Assembly: GCA_002811645.1 (NCBI GenBank)
Contig: PDIP01000258.1
Location: forward strand, 1 to 64,000
Reading direction: 5' to 3'
Length of the DNA stretch: 64,000 nucleotides
Source of the DNA: Corallochytrium limacisporum
Lineage: Eukaryota; Opisthokonta
The translations under genes and the position numbers were made by a program. Below, one piece after another: positions 29,370 to 38,488 of this stretch. Under the pieces are notes generated by a model. It had not been told where the DNA came from and ran no database searches. It worked only from the letters and a program-made list of their open reading frames with translations. Each line of letters starts with the position of its first letter. The first letter of the stretch is position 1.

Positions 29370-32318
29370 TCAGATGATAATGAGCATGACCAGGACTATA
29401 CAGCACGGAACAATCAGCGAATCCACACCGTCTAACAGCAGTGTTTCAGGCACATTGGCCACTATTCCGACGACTGCCAGAGTCACCGCTACAGCATGTA
29501 GCTCTTGAGAGCGGAATAACAGCTCGTATTGGTGTCGAACCTCGGATATGGTCACATAGAAAGCAACTTGCAGGAGCACTGGAGTCGCGTACGTTGCCAC
29601 CTCGTACAAGAAACCTGTAGATGAGTAGCTCGAGACACTAAAGATGGTACAGATGTGCGATGCAGCCTGCTGGATGACCATGAAGAGTACTGACGGATTC
29701 GCAGTCGCAAGACACGTCTGCCACTCCAACAGGCCACCCTTCTGCCGCGTGCATGGCAGCCAGAGCCCTTGACTTTCGATCATTGCTTGAGCAGCAAGGT
29801 GGCCGGCGGCAATGAGATCGCCGAGATGCCAGGTCGCGAGACTGAGTAGAGTACAGCGGCGTAGAGCGCTGAGACCGAAGGTTCCGCCCTTGCGGTGACG
29901 GATTGAAGGATACAGTACCGCCACCGTGAGCAGAAGCAGCGGCGTCATGAAGCTCAGTCCGAGAAGGACGTTCGCAGTCGCTAAGCCGACTATCGTCCAC
30001 AGTCCCAGCATTTGGAGAGGCCACATGCCGCCGAGGACGTGCAATACCTCCAGTACATCGCCGATTATGGCCAGGATGCAGTAAAGGACCAGCGTCGCCC
30101 CTCCAGTTACCAGAAGTGTTGATGGCGGAGGTAGGGCTTGGTGGACGATGCTATTGCCTTCAGTGAGAGACCACAGGCTAGGCATCTGGCCAGCCACGAT
30201 CGACACGCAAAGAGCCACTGCTGAGAGGCCCATAAGCACTCCACCAGGTCCCATTGGAACACCAGTGCGGACCGCAAATAACCCAACTGACAGCATGCGC
30301 AAACAGGACATGATCCATGGCCGTGCTAGATGCAGCTCCTGTAGCATACTCTCCCAGATATCGTGAGAGACTTCGACGTGAAGTGCAGACTCGGCATTGG
30401 TGACCAGGAGCAACGCAAGCTTGTGTCCAGTCTCAGCATTGATCACGCGCTCGCAGCTTTTCCACATGAGCTGAGACTGTGTGGTGCCATTGGGCACAGG
30501 TACGCGGTGGTACGCCCATTCGATTGCTGCACCACTCTTCTCTTCAGTTTCTGCTGAGTGCATGATCTGAAGACCACCGTGTGTGAAATTGCCGCTCACA
30601 GAAATTGTCACACAGTTTACGGCCAGGCCCAGCGGGCTCTCGTTCGCGCGGACAAGGCTCAATTCAAAAACGTGCCGGTCCCTGCTGAAGCTAAGCATAG
30701 TGTCACTGGAACCCTTCTTGCCAAACGGATCAAGTGTAAATATCTCGCTGGCAGAAGGCTCTGTCGCTAGCAGAACGTCATGAACACCGACTTCAATCAA
30801 AGCGGTCGCCCTGCTCGGCAGCTTGACTCCACCAGCAAGCTCTGTAATGCAAATCAGGGCCAGGCCAGAGGGATCCATTGCATTGGCAACAGGCAGCTGA
30901 AATAGCGTCTCCGGATCCACCATCGTGCGATGCGTCTCAATGTCTTCCTGGGCGTCATCTCCCGACCCTGTCCGCACCGTCACAGTCTTTTCTACTGCGA
31001 TCCTATGCGGACACCGGTGCGTATTTAGAGTGATAATTTGGATGCCACCACCGTCGCTGTTTCTGACCCCCTCTAGGTCCCGCCACTCTGTGACATGTGT
31101 TCGGTGCAAGGAATGTCGACGCCAAGCCCGCTTGTTGACATCTGTGGCATCTGTGTCGTGTTCCGACGGTTCCTTGACCCAGTCACCCGTGTGTTTGTCT
31201 CTGTGTGCCAGTGGAAATGGTCCCATGATACCAGAGTGTTGAAATAGTGTGGTGCGGGCCCGCCGCACCATCTTATCAGTGTCATCGTATTCAGCTATAG
31301 ATCGGAGATTAACGAGCAGTAAGGCCACCTTAACGACCAATTCTTTGCACCACATAAGGCACTGATGGTCGATACTGCGTTGGACGTCCCACACTCGGCT
31401 TGAAGTCGCCGTGACCGCAATGTTTGCAAGCTCATGGCCAGCCGCCGCAAACGGAGAAATTTGAAAGTCACGCAGTCCGCCCCTAAGTGCTACATGCAAC
31501 GTTTTACCTCCTTCGTCATATTGCTGTGCGATGCATTCCAAGGCTGCGTCCTGGAGGGCCAACATGCGTGGATCGTTCTCCCACGGCAATAGATGCAATG
31601 GACTGGCCAGCGACAGTGCCATTACCGGTGCCGCAGCGGCAGAGAGATGGCAGGGCAGGGCGTGGACGGCGAGTCCACCCATCGAATGCCCTAGAAGCCA
31701 CGGCCTGGGTACGGAAACGAGGCCGTGCTCTCTGTAGAATTCATTGATGCAGGCCAGGGCTGTAGACGTATGCTCCACAACGGTGGCCAGCAAAGACGGA
31801 GAGAAGGCCGTGAGTGCCTCGGATGTGTGCAGACTAAAGAATTCGAACGGATAACTTGGTACCTCCGCACTTTCGATGTCATCTACTGTCGGTGGTGTGT
31901 AGGGCAGGGTCTGGTCCTCAGACCATTGCAGGAAGTAGGTGGCGATCGAACGGATCTGCGCCGCACTGCCCGAACTGCCCGGAATAAAGAGCACTGGTTG
32001 GGCACCCTTTCGCAGCCGCAGATCTGAAAGCGACCGCTTCTCATGGGCCTCTGTGTAGAGCCTGAGCTCAAATGGTGTGGCCTTTATGAGGGCGGGGCAT
32101 TCGATGGGCAGCATCCGGGGTCGGCTACGCATCCAGCTCATCCGGCACTGATTTTCTGGCATCTGCCAGGCCTGTTGAAAGAGCTGAACAACCTCGTCTG
32201 TTTCCATCAGGCCCCATGATGGCCTTACAGCCAACAGGTATAGAACCCATAGTGCTCGCCAGATCATTGCGTCAAGCCGTTTTGCTACATTGGCTACTAC
32301 TCTCCCGACCAAGCGCAT
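29370..32318 (-). CDS. PGAP1: GPI inositol-deacylase (PGAP1/Bst1)
   Basis: A 982-residue ER membrane protein. A hydrophobic segment near the start (about 18-36) is a signal anchor. The alpha/beta-hydrolase domain follows, with FIPGSSGSAAQ at about 111 forming the oxyanion region and GHSMGG at 210-215, so S212 is the expected nucleophile. The second half ends in about six to eight hydrophobic segments, the usual PGAP1 layout. The enzyme removes the acyl chain from inositol of GPI-anchored proteins, which allows their exit from the ER. Starting at residue 18 (MIWRALWVLYLL) is an alternative. The gene is convergent with DHX37 and divergent from the transporter gene at 33080. Confidence 0.93.
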   Translation of the reverse strand: MRLVGRVVANVAKRLDAMIWRALWVLYLLAVRPSWGLMETDEVVQLFQQAWQMPENQCRMSWMRSRPRMLPIECPALIKATPFELRLYTEAHEKRSLSDLRLRKGAQPVLFIPGSSGSAAQIRSIATYFLQWSEDQTLPYTPPTVDDIESAEVPSYPFEFFSLHTSEALTAFSPSLLATVVEHTSTALACINEFYREHGLVSVPRPWLLGHSMGGLAVHALPCHLSAAAAPVMALSLASPLHLLPWENDPRMLALQDAALECIAQQYDEGGKTLHVALRGGLRDFQISPFAAAGHELANIAVTATSSRVWDVQRSIDHQCLMWCKELVVKVALLLVNLRSIAEYDDTDKMVRRARTTLFQHSGIMGPFPLAHRDKHTGDWVKEPSEHDTDATDVNKRAWRRHSLHRTHVTEWRDLEGVRNSDGGGIQIITLNTHRCPHRIAVEKTVTVRTGSGDDAQEDIETHRTMVDPETLFQLPVANAMDPSGLALICITELAGGVKLPSRATALIEVGVHDVLLATEPSASEIFTLDPFGKKGSSDTMLSFSRDRHVFELSLVRANESPLGLAVNCVTISVSGNFTHGGLQIMHSAETEEKSGAAIEWAYHRVPVPNGTTQSQLMWKSCERVINAETGHKLALLLVTNAESALHVEVSHDIWESMLQELHLARPWIMSCLRMLSVGLFAVRTGVPMGPGGVLMGLSAVALCVSIVAGQMPSLWSLTEGNSIVHQALPPPSTLLVTGGATLVLYCILAIIGDVLEVLHVLGGMWPLQMLGLWTIVGLATANVLLGLSFMTPLLLLTVAVLYPSIRHRKGGTFGLSALRRCTLLSLATWHLGDLIAAGHLAAQAMIESQGLWLPCTRQKGGLLEWQTCLATANPSVLFMVIQQAASHICTIFSVSSYSSTGFLYEVATYATPVLLQVAFYVTISEVRHQYELLFRSQELHAVAVTLAVVGIVANVPETLLLDGVDSLIVPCCIVLVMLIII

Positions 32319-33079
32319 CCATCATTTCGGTCTCTCTCCGGTGGCACTCTATCACTCTTTGGAAAACCAAACACCACTTGACGTTGGATAAGATCCTTTT
32401 CTATCATTGCCACCTCTTACCATTAGACTCTAAAATACGAACGTCCGATAACAAAGCGAGCAAAACTGTGAGTTGCGCGCGAACGTCATCGTTTCCCGTG
32501 CGGACGGGCTGCTCTCCCAGTTGAGCGAGAGTGGAAAAAAAGGTGGCCCCCCCCCCGAGGGGGGGGGGGCGCCAGGGAGCCGCTTCCCTCCCCCCTCGGT
32601 GTGTCCTCTGCGCTTGGCCTCGGGGCCCGAGCAGCCCAGCTTTGGTTACGCAACCGCGCAAGGAAAGGGAGCGAGGCGGGGAAAGAAAGAGGGGGACAGT
32701 GAGCCAAAAATATCCCCCGCTACCACGCGTAGCAAGTATCATATGGTAGGATTAGATAAAGGATGGTGGTCCTGAGGTCGCCATCTCTGCTTCGACTTCG
32801 GCGAGAGATTTGCGTGGCAGTTCCGCAAGATGGGGCGGGCGGGTTGGTTGGCGTTGAGTCGCGTAGGTACGGAACGTTTTGCTGTGGACAATTGGTTTCG
32901 ATAAACATCAACTGACAGTAGTCTGGTATTTGGAGAGTTTCCAATGATTGGTAAGTTATTTTAGATCCACAGTCTTCTCTAAGAGACGGATCTGCTTATG
33001 GATGATGGCAAATACCCATTGTCTGAGCATGATCGAATAGGGAACTGAGAGATCTTGAGTGAGCAACTGGTATCCATGA
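32319..33079. other. Divergent intergenic region with a C10-GA-G11 tract
   Basis: No gene is supported. The C/G palindrome lies at 32547-32569. The 100 bp before 33080 contain the likely core promoter of the transporter gene. Confidence 0.6.
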
Positions 33080-34516
33080 ATGGACTACACGACAATGGTG
33101 GTCGATAGTCGAACAAAGGCTCTCCTGGCCACCGCGATACACTTCCTCGTGCTCGGGTCACATTACATGCTTGCACCCGTGCGGGATGAACAGGGGACAA
33201 TCAGTGGTACGGATGTGCTGCCGTACCTCTTCTACGTGTCAATGTTCACAACGCTGGCCTTCAATCCGCTGCTGGCCGTGCTGCTAAAGAATTTGCCCCT
33301 GCAGCTGCTTGTACCAGGAATATACACGGGGTTGGCATTGATCTTGCTCGGGTTCAGTACCGTCTTTGCCGCTACGGATGTCGACGATCGGAGCGTGTAC
33401 ATGGCCTATGCATTTTACGTCTATTGCGGTTTCTACTCAGTGTGCGTCACGTCTTTGTTCTGGAGTGCAATGGGGGACTTGTTCAGTGAGGAGGAGTCCC
33501 TGACGTACTTCGGCATGGTTGCATTTGGGGGCACTTGTGGACAGGTAGCTGGTAGCTTCCTTACCGCAGAGCTCGTTACCTATAGCGGATTCAGCTCTGC
33601 GATACTGGCTGCTGCCGTGACCGTCATTCTTGCGGGATTTATCACTTTCTATCTAGAGACAGTCAAAGCACGGGAGTTGAAAGAACAGGAGCGCATTGAA
33701 CGACAGAAGATACAGAAAGCAAGGAAGCAGCAACAACGGTCAGAGACTGCTGACGGCAGCAATAAGAGGGATAGCAGCGCGGGTGTACGCCTGGCAAATA
33801 GCCCAAGCAGCGTGAATCTGGCTGCGGACGATATGAAAGACGCGGGCGTCTGGGAAGGCATCTACCTGGTGCTAGACAGTCGGTTTCTGATTGACATTTG
33901 TCTGCATATGTTGCTGGCCTCGTGCATGTCATCATTCATGTACTTTGAGCTGCAAAATCTGTTCACTCATGTGATTGAGTCCAACAAGGAGCGAACAGCG
34001 GTTCGTGCGTGGATGAACACCGTTGGGGGTATTGCAACAGCCTCGTTCCAGATGCTTGGCACTTCAATCCTCCTCCGAACGTTTGGTGTGGGCGTTGGCT
34101 TATCCGTGGTGCCCTATCTTAGCATTCTGCAGTATTCATACATGACCCGAGAGGCGACCGAGTACTTCTCATCGGTAATTCCTACGGGCATGGACCGTGT
34201 GATTATCGCAGCAGGTCTGGAGATCGCTAGGCGCACACTGACCTATGGTCTGCTCAAACCCGCGCGGGAAAGTCTGTTCACCGTTGTCACGCGGAAAGAA
34301 AAGTACATTGCCAAGAATCTGGTTGACACTTTCATCCACCGGGCTGGTGACACTATGGCCGCCGGACTGTTCCAGATTACGCTGGCTTACGAAAGTGCAC
34401 TTTTCCAGCACGGCATTGCCCTGATTGGTGGTATTTCGTGGATCTACACGAGCTACGAGCTCGGAGAGACGTATACTTTGAAGAAGGATCAGGTAGCTAA
34501 GGACAAAAAAGAGTGA
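33080..34516 (+). CDS. Nucleotide (ATP/ADP) transporter-like membrane protein, NTT/Tlc-related
   Basis: A 478-residue polytopic protein with about eleven hydrophobic segments. The first loop carries LAPVRDEQG, and the later block LKPARESLFTVVTRKEKY followed by KNLVDTFIHRAGD. Both are hallmarks of the bacterial NTT-related proteins annotated as Npt1/Npt2-type nucleotide transporters. A charged, Lys/Gln-rich cytoplasmic loop (about 195-260) splits it into two halves, as in major-facilitator proteins. True Tlc/NTT proteins exchange ATP for ADP in obligate intracellular bacteria and plastids; many free-living bacteria carry relatives of unknown substrate, and this gene resembles those more. Transport of nucleotides is an inference. 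There is no targeting peptide. The gene is convergent with the Mondo-like gene, with 56 bp between stops. Bacterial origin by transfer is possible. Confidence 0.75.
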   Translation: MDYTTMVVDSRTKALLATAIHFLVLGSHYMLAPVRDEQGTISGTDVLPYLFYVSMFTTLAFNPLLAVLLKNLPLQLLVPGIYTGLALILLGFSTVFAATDVDDRSVYMAYAFYVYCGFYSVCVTSLFWSAMGDLFSEEESLTYFGMVAFGGTCGQVAGSFLTAELVTYSGFSSAILAAAVTVILAGFITFYLETVKARELKEQERIERQKIQKARKQQQRSETADGSNKRDSSAGVRLANSPSSVNLAADDMKDAGVWEGIYLVLDSRFLIDICLHMLLASCMSSFMYFELQNLFTHVIESNKERTAVRAWMNTVGGIATASFQMLGTSILLRTFGVGVGLSVVPYLSILQYSYMTREATEYFSSVIPTGMDRVIIAAGLEIARRTLTYGLLKPARESLFTVVTRKEKYIAKNLVDTFIHRAGDTMAAGLFQITLAYESALFQHGIALIGGISWIYTSYELGETYTLKKDQVAKDKKE

Positions 34517-34572
34517 TTCCCACAATATACGGCTTCCCCTTCCAGGAGAGAAGTAGTTTATTAATCAAATTT

Positions 34573-35961
34573 TTACATATTCTGATTGTTTGTCATGCGA
34601 ATGCGGCCGGTGGCATCGTAGTAGAAGATCCGATCGCTGTCTGCAAGCACACCCAGGGCCGCCATTGCGCCCCTGCGCAAAATTTGGCTGTTGAATTCCA
34701 TCTCCATCCAGTTGCGAATCGTTCCGGTTAAAGTGTCAAAGTCCGTAAGATCAACATTCTTTTGGAAGCCTGCAAAGAGCAAGTCAGCTGCACTACGGAA
34801 GGCATTAAAGAGCGTCAAATTGTCCTGCTCGACCGTGGAGGTGGAGGTGTTTGATTCTTTGATCATCTTCAGTTGGCGCTGTTGGGCCAGGCTTGTCAGC
34901 TGCATCTGCTTGGCCTCGATCGCTCGCAGGGTCATCAGTTCTTCCATCATTTCGTTGACTTCCGCCTGCAGCTGTGAACGGCTTTTCTCCAGACTCTCAA
35001 TGTGGGCAATGGTCTTGCCAATGATTGCCGTCTTGGACTGCTTCTGGTTGGGAATGCGCGTGTTGCAGGCAGGGATCAGCGCCTGCAGATCGTCGAAGCC
35101 GCTGCGAATATTATTCCGGCGCTTCTGTTCGGCAACAATGTGCGCCTGTCGCCGTGCTTCGTTCTTGGACAGGGACGTGTCCGTTTTGTCGGTAGTCTTC
35201 TCAGTCTTCGTAGTCATACTTTCTGTGCCCTTACCATCCTCGTCCATGGCTGAGTCAGTGGAATTAGCACTGTCCCTGCGATCAGTTGTCTGTTGCTGAG
35301 TCGCAGATGCTTGGCTGCTCTCGCTCGTCTGTCGGACCATCGAGGGCCGTTCGGGTGCGGGGGCGGTACTGAAAGGTGACGGTGGAACAATGTCCATGTC
35401 CGCCTGCTGGACTAAGCGTCGCAGTAGCTGGGGTGAGATCCCACTTCCGCCTCGGTGGCCCCTTGCCTTCAGGTCCTGGTTGCTGCCGCTTTCATCTTCA
35501 TCCATTGCAGAGTTTGACGACCGGCGCATCCTTCCTAAGTGACCCTGCCAAGCTCGCCAAATTGCGTTATCGATACGACGCAATGCAGCTGCATTGTTGC
35601 TGATGTAGTCCGGTGCCACCTCCCGGTCAACTGGTGTCTTCAGTTTGTCCGATTTCAATTCAGTTGCATACTGTTTCTCCACAAGGTTGTATTCTTTGTC
35701 TACTGGTGATTTCAGAACGTATCCATTTCGGTAAGTTGCCCAGGATCGCCAGTGACTGTACGTCTGGCGATCTGGCATACCCTTGCCTTTAACGAATTCT
35801 CTCCATTTGGCGATGATATTCGCTTCGGTCTGATCTTGTTCTTTCACATATCTCTTCAACAGATCATTCAAGTCATTGGATATTTTCACATCCCCAGAGT
35901 GCCTTTTGTTATCACCCTCAGAGGCACGCCGTTGGCGAGATGGCGCTTCGTCAACATTCAT
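34573..35961 (-). CDS. bHLH-leucine zipper transcription factor of the Mondo/MLX family
   Basis: A 462-residue protein. Residues 271-330 are a bHLH whose basic region has H274, E278 and R282, the set that contacts CACGTG-type E-boxes. The core HIVAEQKRR and IRSGFDDLQALI closely follow animal MondoA/ChREBP and MLX. A zipper or coiled coil continues to about 365. Residues 380-440 resemble the DCD dimerisation and cytoplasmic-localisation domain shared by Mondo and MLX. The amino-terminal region holds DNAIWRAW at 131-138, matching the NAIWRAW core of the glucose-sensing Mondo conserved region, preceded by WRSW and KTPVDRE. The middle is acidic and Ser/Gln-rich. Animal Mondo-MLX pairs sense sugar phosphates. 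At 462 residues this is far shorter than animal Mondo (over 800). Sugar sensing is inferred, not shown. Confidence 0.82.
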   Translation of the reverse strand: MNVDEAPSRQRRASEGDNKRHSGDVKISNDLNDLLKRYVKEQDQTEANIIAKWREFVKGKGMPDRQTYSHWRSWATYRNGYVLKSPVDKEYNLVEKQYATELKSDKLKTPVDREVAPDYISNNAAALRRIDNAIWRAWQGHLGRMRRSSNSAMDEDESGSNQDLKARGHRGGSGISPQLLRRLVQQADMDIVPPSPFSTAPAPERPSMVRQTSESSQASATQQQTTDRRDSANSTDSAMDEDGKGTESMTTKTEKTTDKTDTSLSKNEARRQAHIVAEQKRRNNIRSGFDDLQALIPACNTRIPNQKQSKTAIIGKTIAHIESLEKSRSQLQAEVNEMMEELMTLRAIEAKQMQLTSLAQQRQLKMIKESNTSTSTVEQDNLTLFNAFRSAADLLFAGFQKNVDLTDFDTLTGTIRNWMEMEFNSQILRRGAMAALGVLADSDRIFYYDATGRIRMTNNQNM

Positions 35962-36156
35962 GGCTTACCCTTTTAGTTAAAATTCCAATACTCCTACTGG
36001 CCCATTCTTTAAAATTCGCTTTCAACTTACGTGGAACTGAGTCACCCGAATTGACACTTACAAACTGCAAACTGGCATAAATACCCCTCGAACAACGATA
36101 CCAACGATATGCACAAGGACCGCCGAGACGAAAAGAGTGTGAGACAACAATTATTC

Positions 36157-36528
36157 CTAATGCCCCAAAGCCTGCGCAAGGACCCGCTTGGCCAGATACC
36201 GCAATTGGCTCCAGGGGAAAACTTTCCCAGTCTTCGTCGCAGCCAACAAGCTCATGGGGTCTGTGTGATAAATAGGCCCCTGATTCCGGTACTGAATGGC
36301 CACGTACTTGGACGGTGGAAATTTCTATAGTGAATGTACTAAAGCATTCTGAAATGGCTCTTTTATGAATGAGCGTCTGGAAACGAGGAGGGGTCTATCT
36401 TCGGGGAGCGGGTCTCATCCAAAGAGAGCGGAAAATTAGAGCGCGTCGGACGCGGCATTGGCTTCTGGGATCGTGGAAGCGTAATTACTGTTGTATTTAA
36501 GACATCTCTGTGAGTAACGTACAAACAT
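36157..36528 (-). CDS. Candidate small spliced gene (or pseudogene), function unknown
   Basis: One reading frame holds coding-like text interrupted by three stops (TAA, TGA, TAG). The 3' part, 36324-36157, is an open 55-codon stretch with good codon use and a mixed aromatic and basic protein ending LAQALGH. The 5' part starts with an ATG at 36528 and a leader (MFVRYSQRC) that looks mitochondrial. Two introns would remove the stops and keep the frame: 36488-36414 (GTAATT start, CTAAT branch, GAG end) and 36384-36325 (GTTTCC start, CTATAG end), giving 78 residues. Both have non-ideal sites, so this may be a decayed gene instead. It is divergent from PPP1R11. I recognise no family. Confidence 0.3.
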
Positions 36529-36633
36529 TCTATTACAACAAAAAATACGATTTCTGGATATAATATGCTAATAGAGGTCAAAGAGACTGAAAATAAGTTT
36601 TGAGGCAAGATCCTTCGGGAACCAAATAGAACC

Positions 36634-36987
36634 ATGTCTACCACTGGGCCCGGTATTGCCAACGTGACTGTCACAGAAACCCAAGCAGAAACTGAAGAAA
36701 AGCGTATTCTGCGACTGAAACTTGAAGAGAAGAAGAAAACAAGAAAAAGTGTGGGCTTTGCGTCCGGTACGGTTGATAACGAGCACCTCGGTCGCAAGAA
36801 ATCCAAGTGCTGTTGCATCTATGAGCGGCCAAAACGTTGGGACGAGTCAGACACTGAAAGTGACTCTGACGACGATTCCGACTGCTGTGGTACCTGCCGC
36901 TTTAAGAAGGGCCATGAGGGCTTAAAAAAGCAGCTGAAAGAGGAACGGGAACAGGCAGCCCACGCCAATGAACACGGAAGTGCTTGA
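36634..36987 (+). CDS. PPP1R11: Protein phosphatase 1 inhibitor subunit 11 (inhibitor-3, Ypi1)
   Basis: A 117-residue hydrophilic protein. The order matches the family: an amphipathic start (ILRLKLEEKKK), a PP1-docking KxVxF-type motif in KSVGF, then GTVDNEHLGRKKSKCCCIYE with the triple Cys, then an acidic stretch, a CCGTC pair and a basic end. The family binds and restrains the PP1 catalytic subunit and helps its maturation and nuclear location. The first ATG of the frame is used. The Glu/Ala-rich carboxy-terminal tail is a little longer than in animals. Confidence 0.93.
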   Translation: MSTTGPGIANVTVTETQAETEEKRILRLKLEEKKKTRKSVGFASGTVDNEHLGRKKSKCCCIYERPKRWDESDTESDSDDDSDCCGTCRFKKGHEGLKKQLKEEREQAAHANEHGSA

Positions 36988-37057
36988 ACGGAGATTTTTA
37001 CCTTATTCCCATGAGCATAATCCAATAGTAAGCCATGTCTCAGACTGCTTGTAATCA

Positions 37058-37201
37058 TCAACTAGTTTCTTCTTCTTCATCGTCATCATCGTAATCATCG
37101 TCATCGTTATCATGTTCGCATAAATTATTACATCTATTTAGCATGCTTCCTCTGCGAGATCCAGTTGCTGACGGCTTTGCGTTGTGAGCCCATTCCTTCA
37201 T
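37058..37201 (-). CDS. Possible small acidic-tailed protein or 3' exon
   Basis: A 47-codon frame from the ATG at 37201 with coding-like codons, a basic middle (TGSRRGSMLNR) and a tail of Asp and Glu. The frame stays open upstream to a CAG splice-acceptor-like site near 37231, so it could instead be the last exon of a spliced minus-strand gene. No family is recognised. The trinucleotide-rich acidic tail could also arise from a simple ATC/TTC repeat read in one frame, so this is a weak call. Confidence 0.22.
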   Translation of the reverse strand: MKEWAHNAKPSATGSRRGSMLNRCNNLCEHDNDDDDYDDDDEEEETS

Positions 37202-37533
37202 GTCAGACTTGGAATTTGTTCTGCTACCACTGGTAAACGATAGTACTCAAAGGGGAGGGGGAATTCAGCGGGTGGGAGAGATGAAGGAGGGTTCACCTGC
37301 GAAGCGACGGCGCGAAAACTTTGGCTAGGACACAATTTGTCACCGTGGAGTCGGGTGATCCGCAGCTGCGTTAGTATTGGTCAGAGAGGCGTGGCCGGCC
37401 TTGTTGATGAGATCGAAAAGGTTCAAGAAGGGCATATCTTGTCCAAAATTAACAAGTTACCAAGGCGGCGCAACTTACCAGCTGCGTGGCGAGAAGTATC
37501 AGAACTCATGCACTGGGAACCATAGGATAAAAT

Positions 37534-38202
37534 ATGCTGGCTATCGGAATGACTGATAGAGACACACACAGAGATCGGCGTGTCCGCGATCGCGGGGTAG
37601 AAGGACGTCATGCACGTGGAAGAGCCTCTATACAGAAATGGGTGGCGGACCGCGTAGCGGAACGCCGGGCCGGACTCATGGCCTCCAAACGCACAGTACC
37701 TAGTGAAGCGGCAGATTTCACAGACGAGGAGTTTGACAGGATCGTCGCAGAGGAACTACAGCGGCTGAAGGAGTTCTATGGCGATGTGCCCTATACGGTA
37801 GATGATTTGCTTGCAGAGGCCCTTGAACTTGAAGATGAGAGCAACAGAATGGAACTGACACAGGAACCACCGCCAGAAATCACGGACCTAGACGCGTCAT
37901 TCATGGAGGATATAGAGTATATTGAGAGTGCGGAATCGAAGATTATCTGTCCGAACTGCCAACATAACTACTTGAATCTCAGCGAAAAAGGTCGGTTATC
38001 TTGCGTCTGTGGTGTTGATTTGAGTACACCGCTGTCTCTGAGCGAAGTAAAGCAACGGATTGAACAGACAGTCGGTCACCACCACCAGTATTGCCACGCA
38101 GCATTCAAATTTACCTGGAATTCCCAAGGCTTCGTCATCTCTTGCACGGGTGACCATGAAGCACTAGCAATCTCACTGGAGAACAGTAGTCATCCATCAT
38201 AG
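37534..38202 (+). CDS. RPAIN: RPA-interacting protein (RPAIN) homologue
   Basis: A 222-codon frame. The family-defining carboxy-terminal zinc region is clear: ICPNCQHNYL, then LSCVCGVDL, then HHHQYCHAAF, ending in an FVISCTGD-type strand that matches animal RPAIN. The middle is acidic. RPAIN carries replication protein A into the nucleus. The amino terminus is uncertain. In animals it contains a PPWKEAFRQ-like block before an Arg-rich helix. Here the helix is KWVADRVAERR, and a matching PAAWRE ends at 37495 in an upstream open frame (37244-37495) that lacks an ATG. A GT-AG intron of 140 bp (37496-37635) would join them in phase 0. I list the uninterrupted ATG frame as the conservative model. 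Confidence 0.8.
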   Translation: MLAIGMTDRDTHRDRRVRDRGVEGRHARGRASIQKWVADRVAERRAGLMASKRTVPSEAADFTDEEFDRIVAEELQRLKEFYGDVPYTVDDLLAEALELEDESNRMELTQEPPPEITDLDASFMEDIEYIESAESKIICPNCQHNYLNLSEKGRLSCVCGVDLSTPLSLSEVKQRIEQTVGHHHQYCHAAFKFTWNSQGFVISCTGDHEALAISLENSSHPS

Positions 38203-38488
38203 TAACAGACCATCTTGTATGCATAAAGAAACAGTACGATCCATTAGCCGTCCGCCGTTTGAGCATGTCCTTATCTGCCACCCCGCTTGGGGGCAACCCA
38301 CCCAGCACGTAACCCCTTCCCCGCCCCATTGTTTGGTGCTCCCTCTCCCTCGGGTGCCTGACTGGAGTTTTGAGGAAGGCTGTCTTCACCTACTTGGGAT
38401 CTTTTCTTGCACCTGTTTACTGCACAACACTCATCGAACGAGTTTATGTGCTTTTAATTAGAACTATATGGTAGCAAGCATAGTAACT

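Noticed and set aside
36325-36339. A 15-nt GT...AG stretch that could be read as an ultra-short intron
   Set aside because: Such introns are known only from heterotrich ciliates, and the clear introns here are 59-88 nt; a 60-nt intron with the same end explains the frame.
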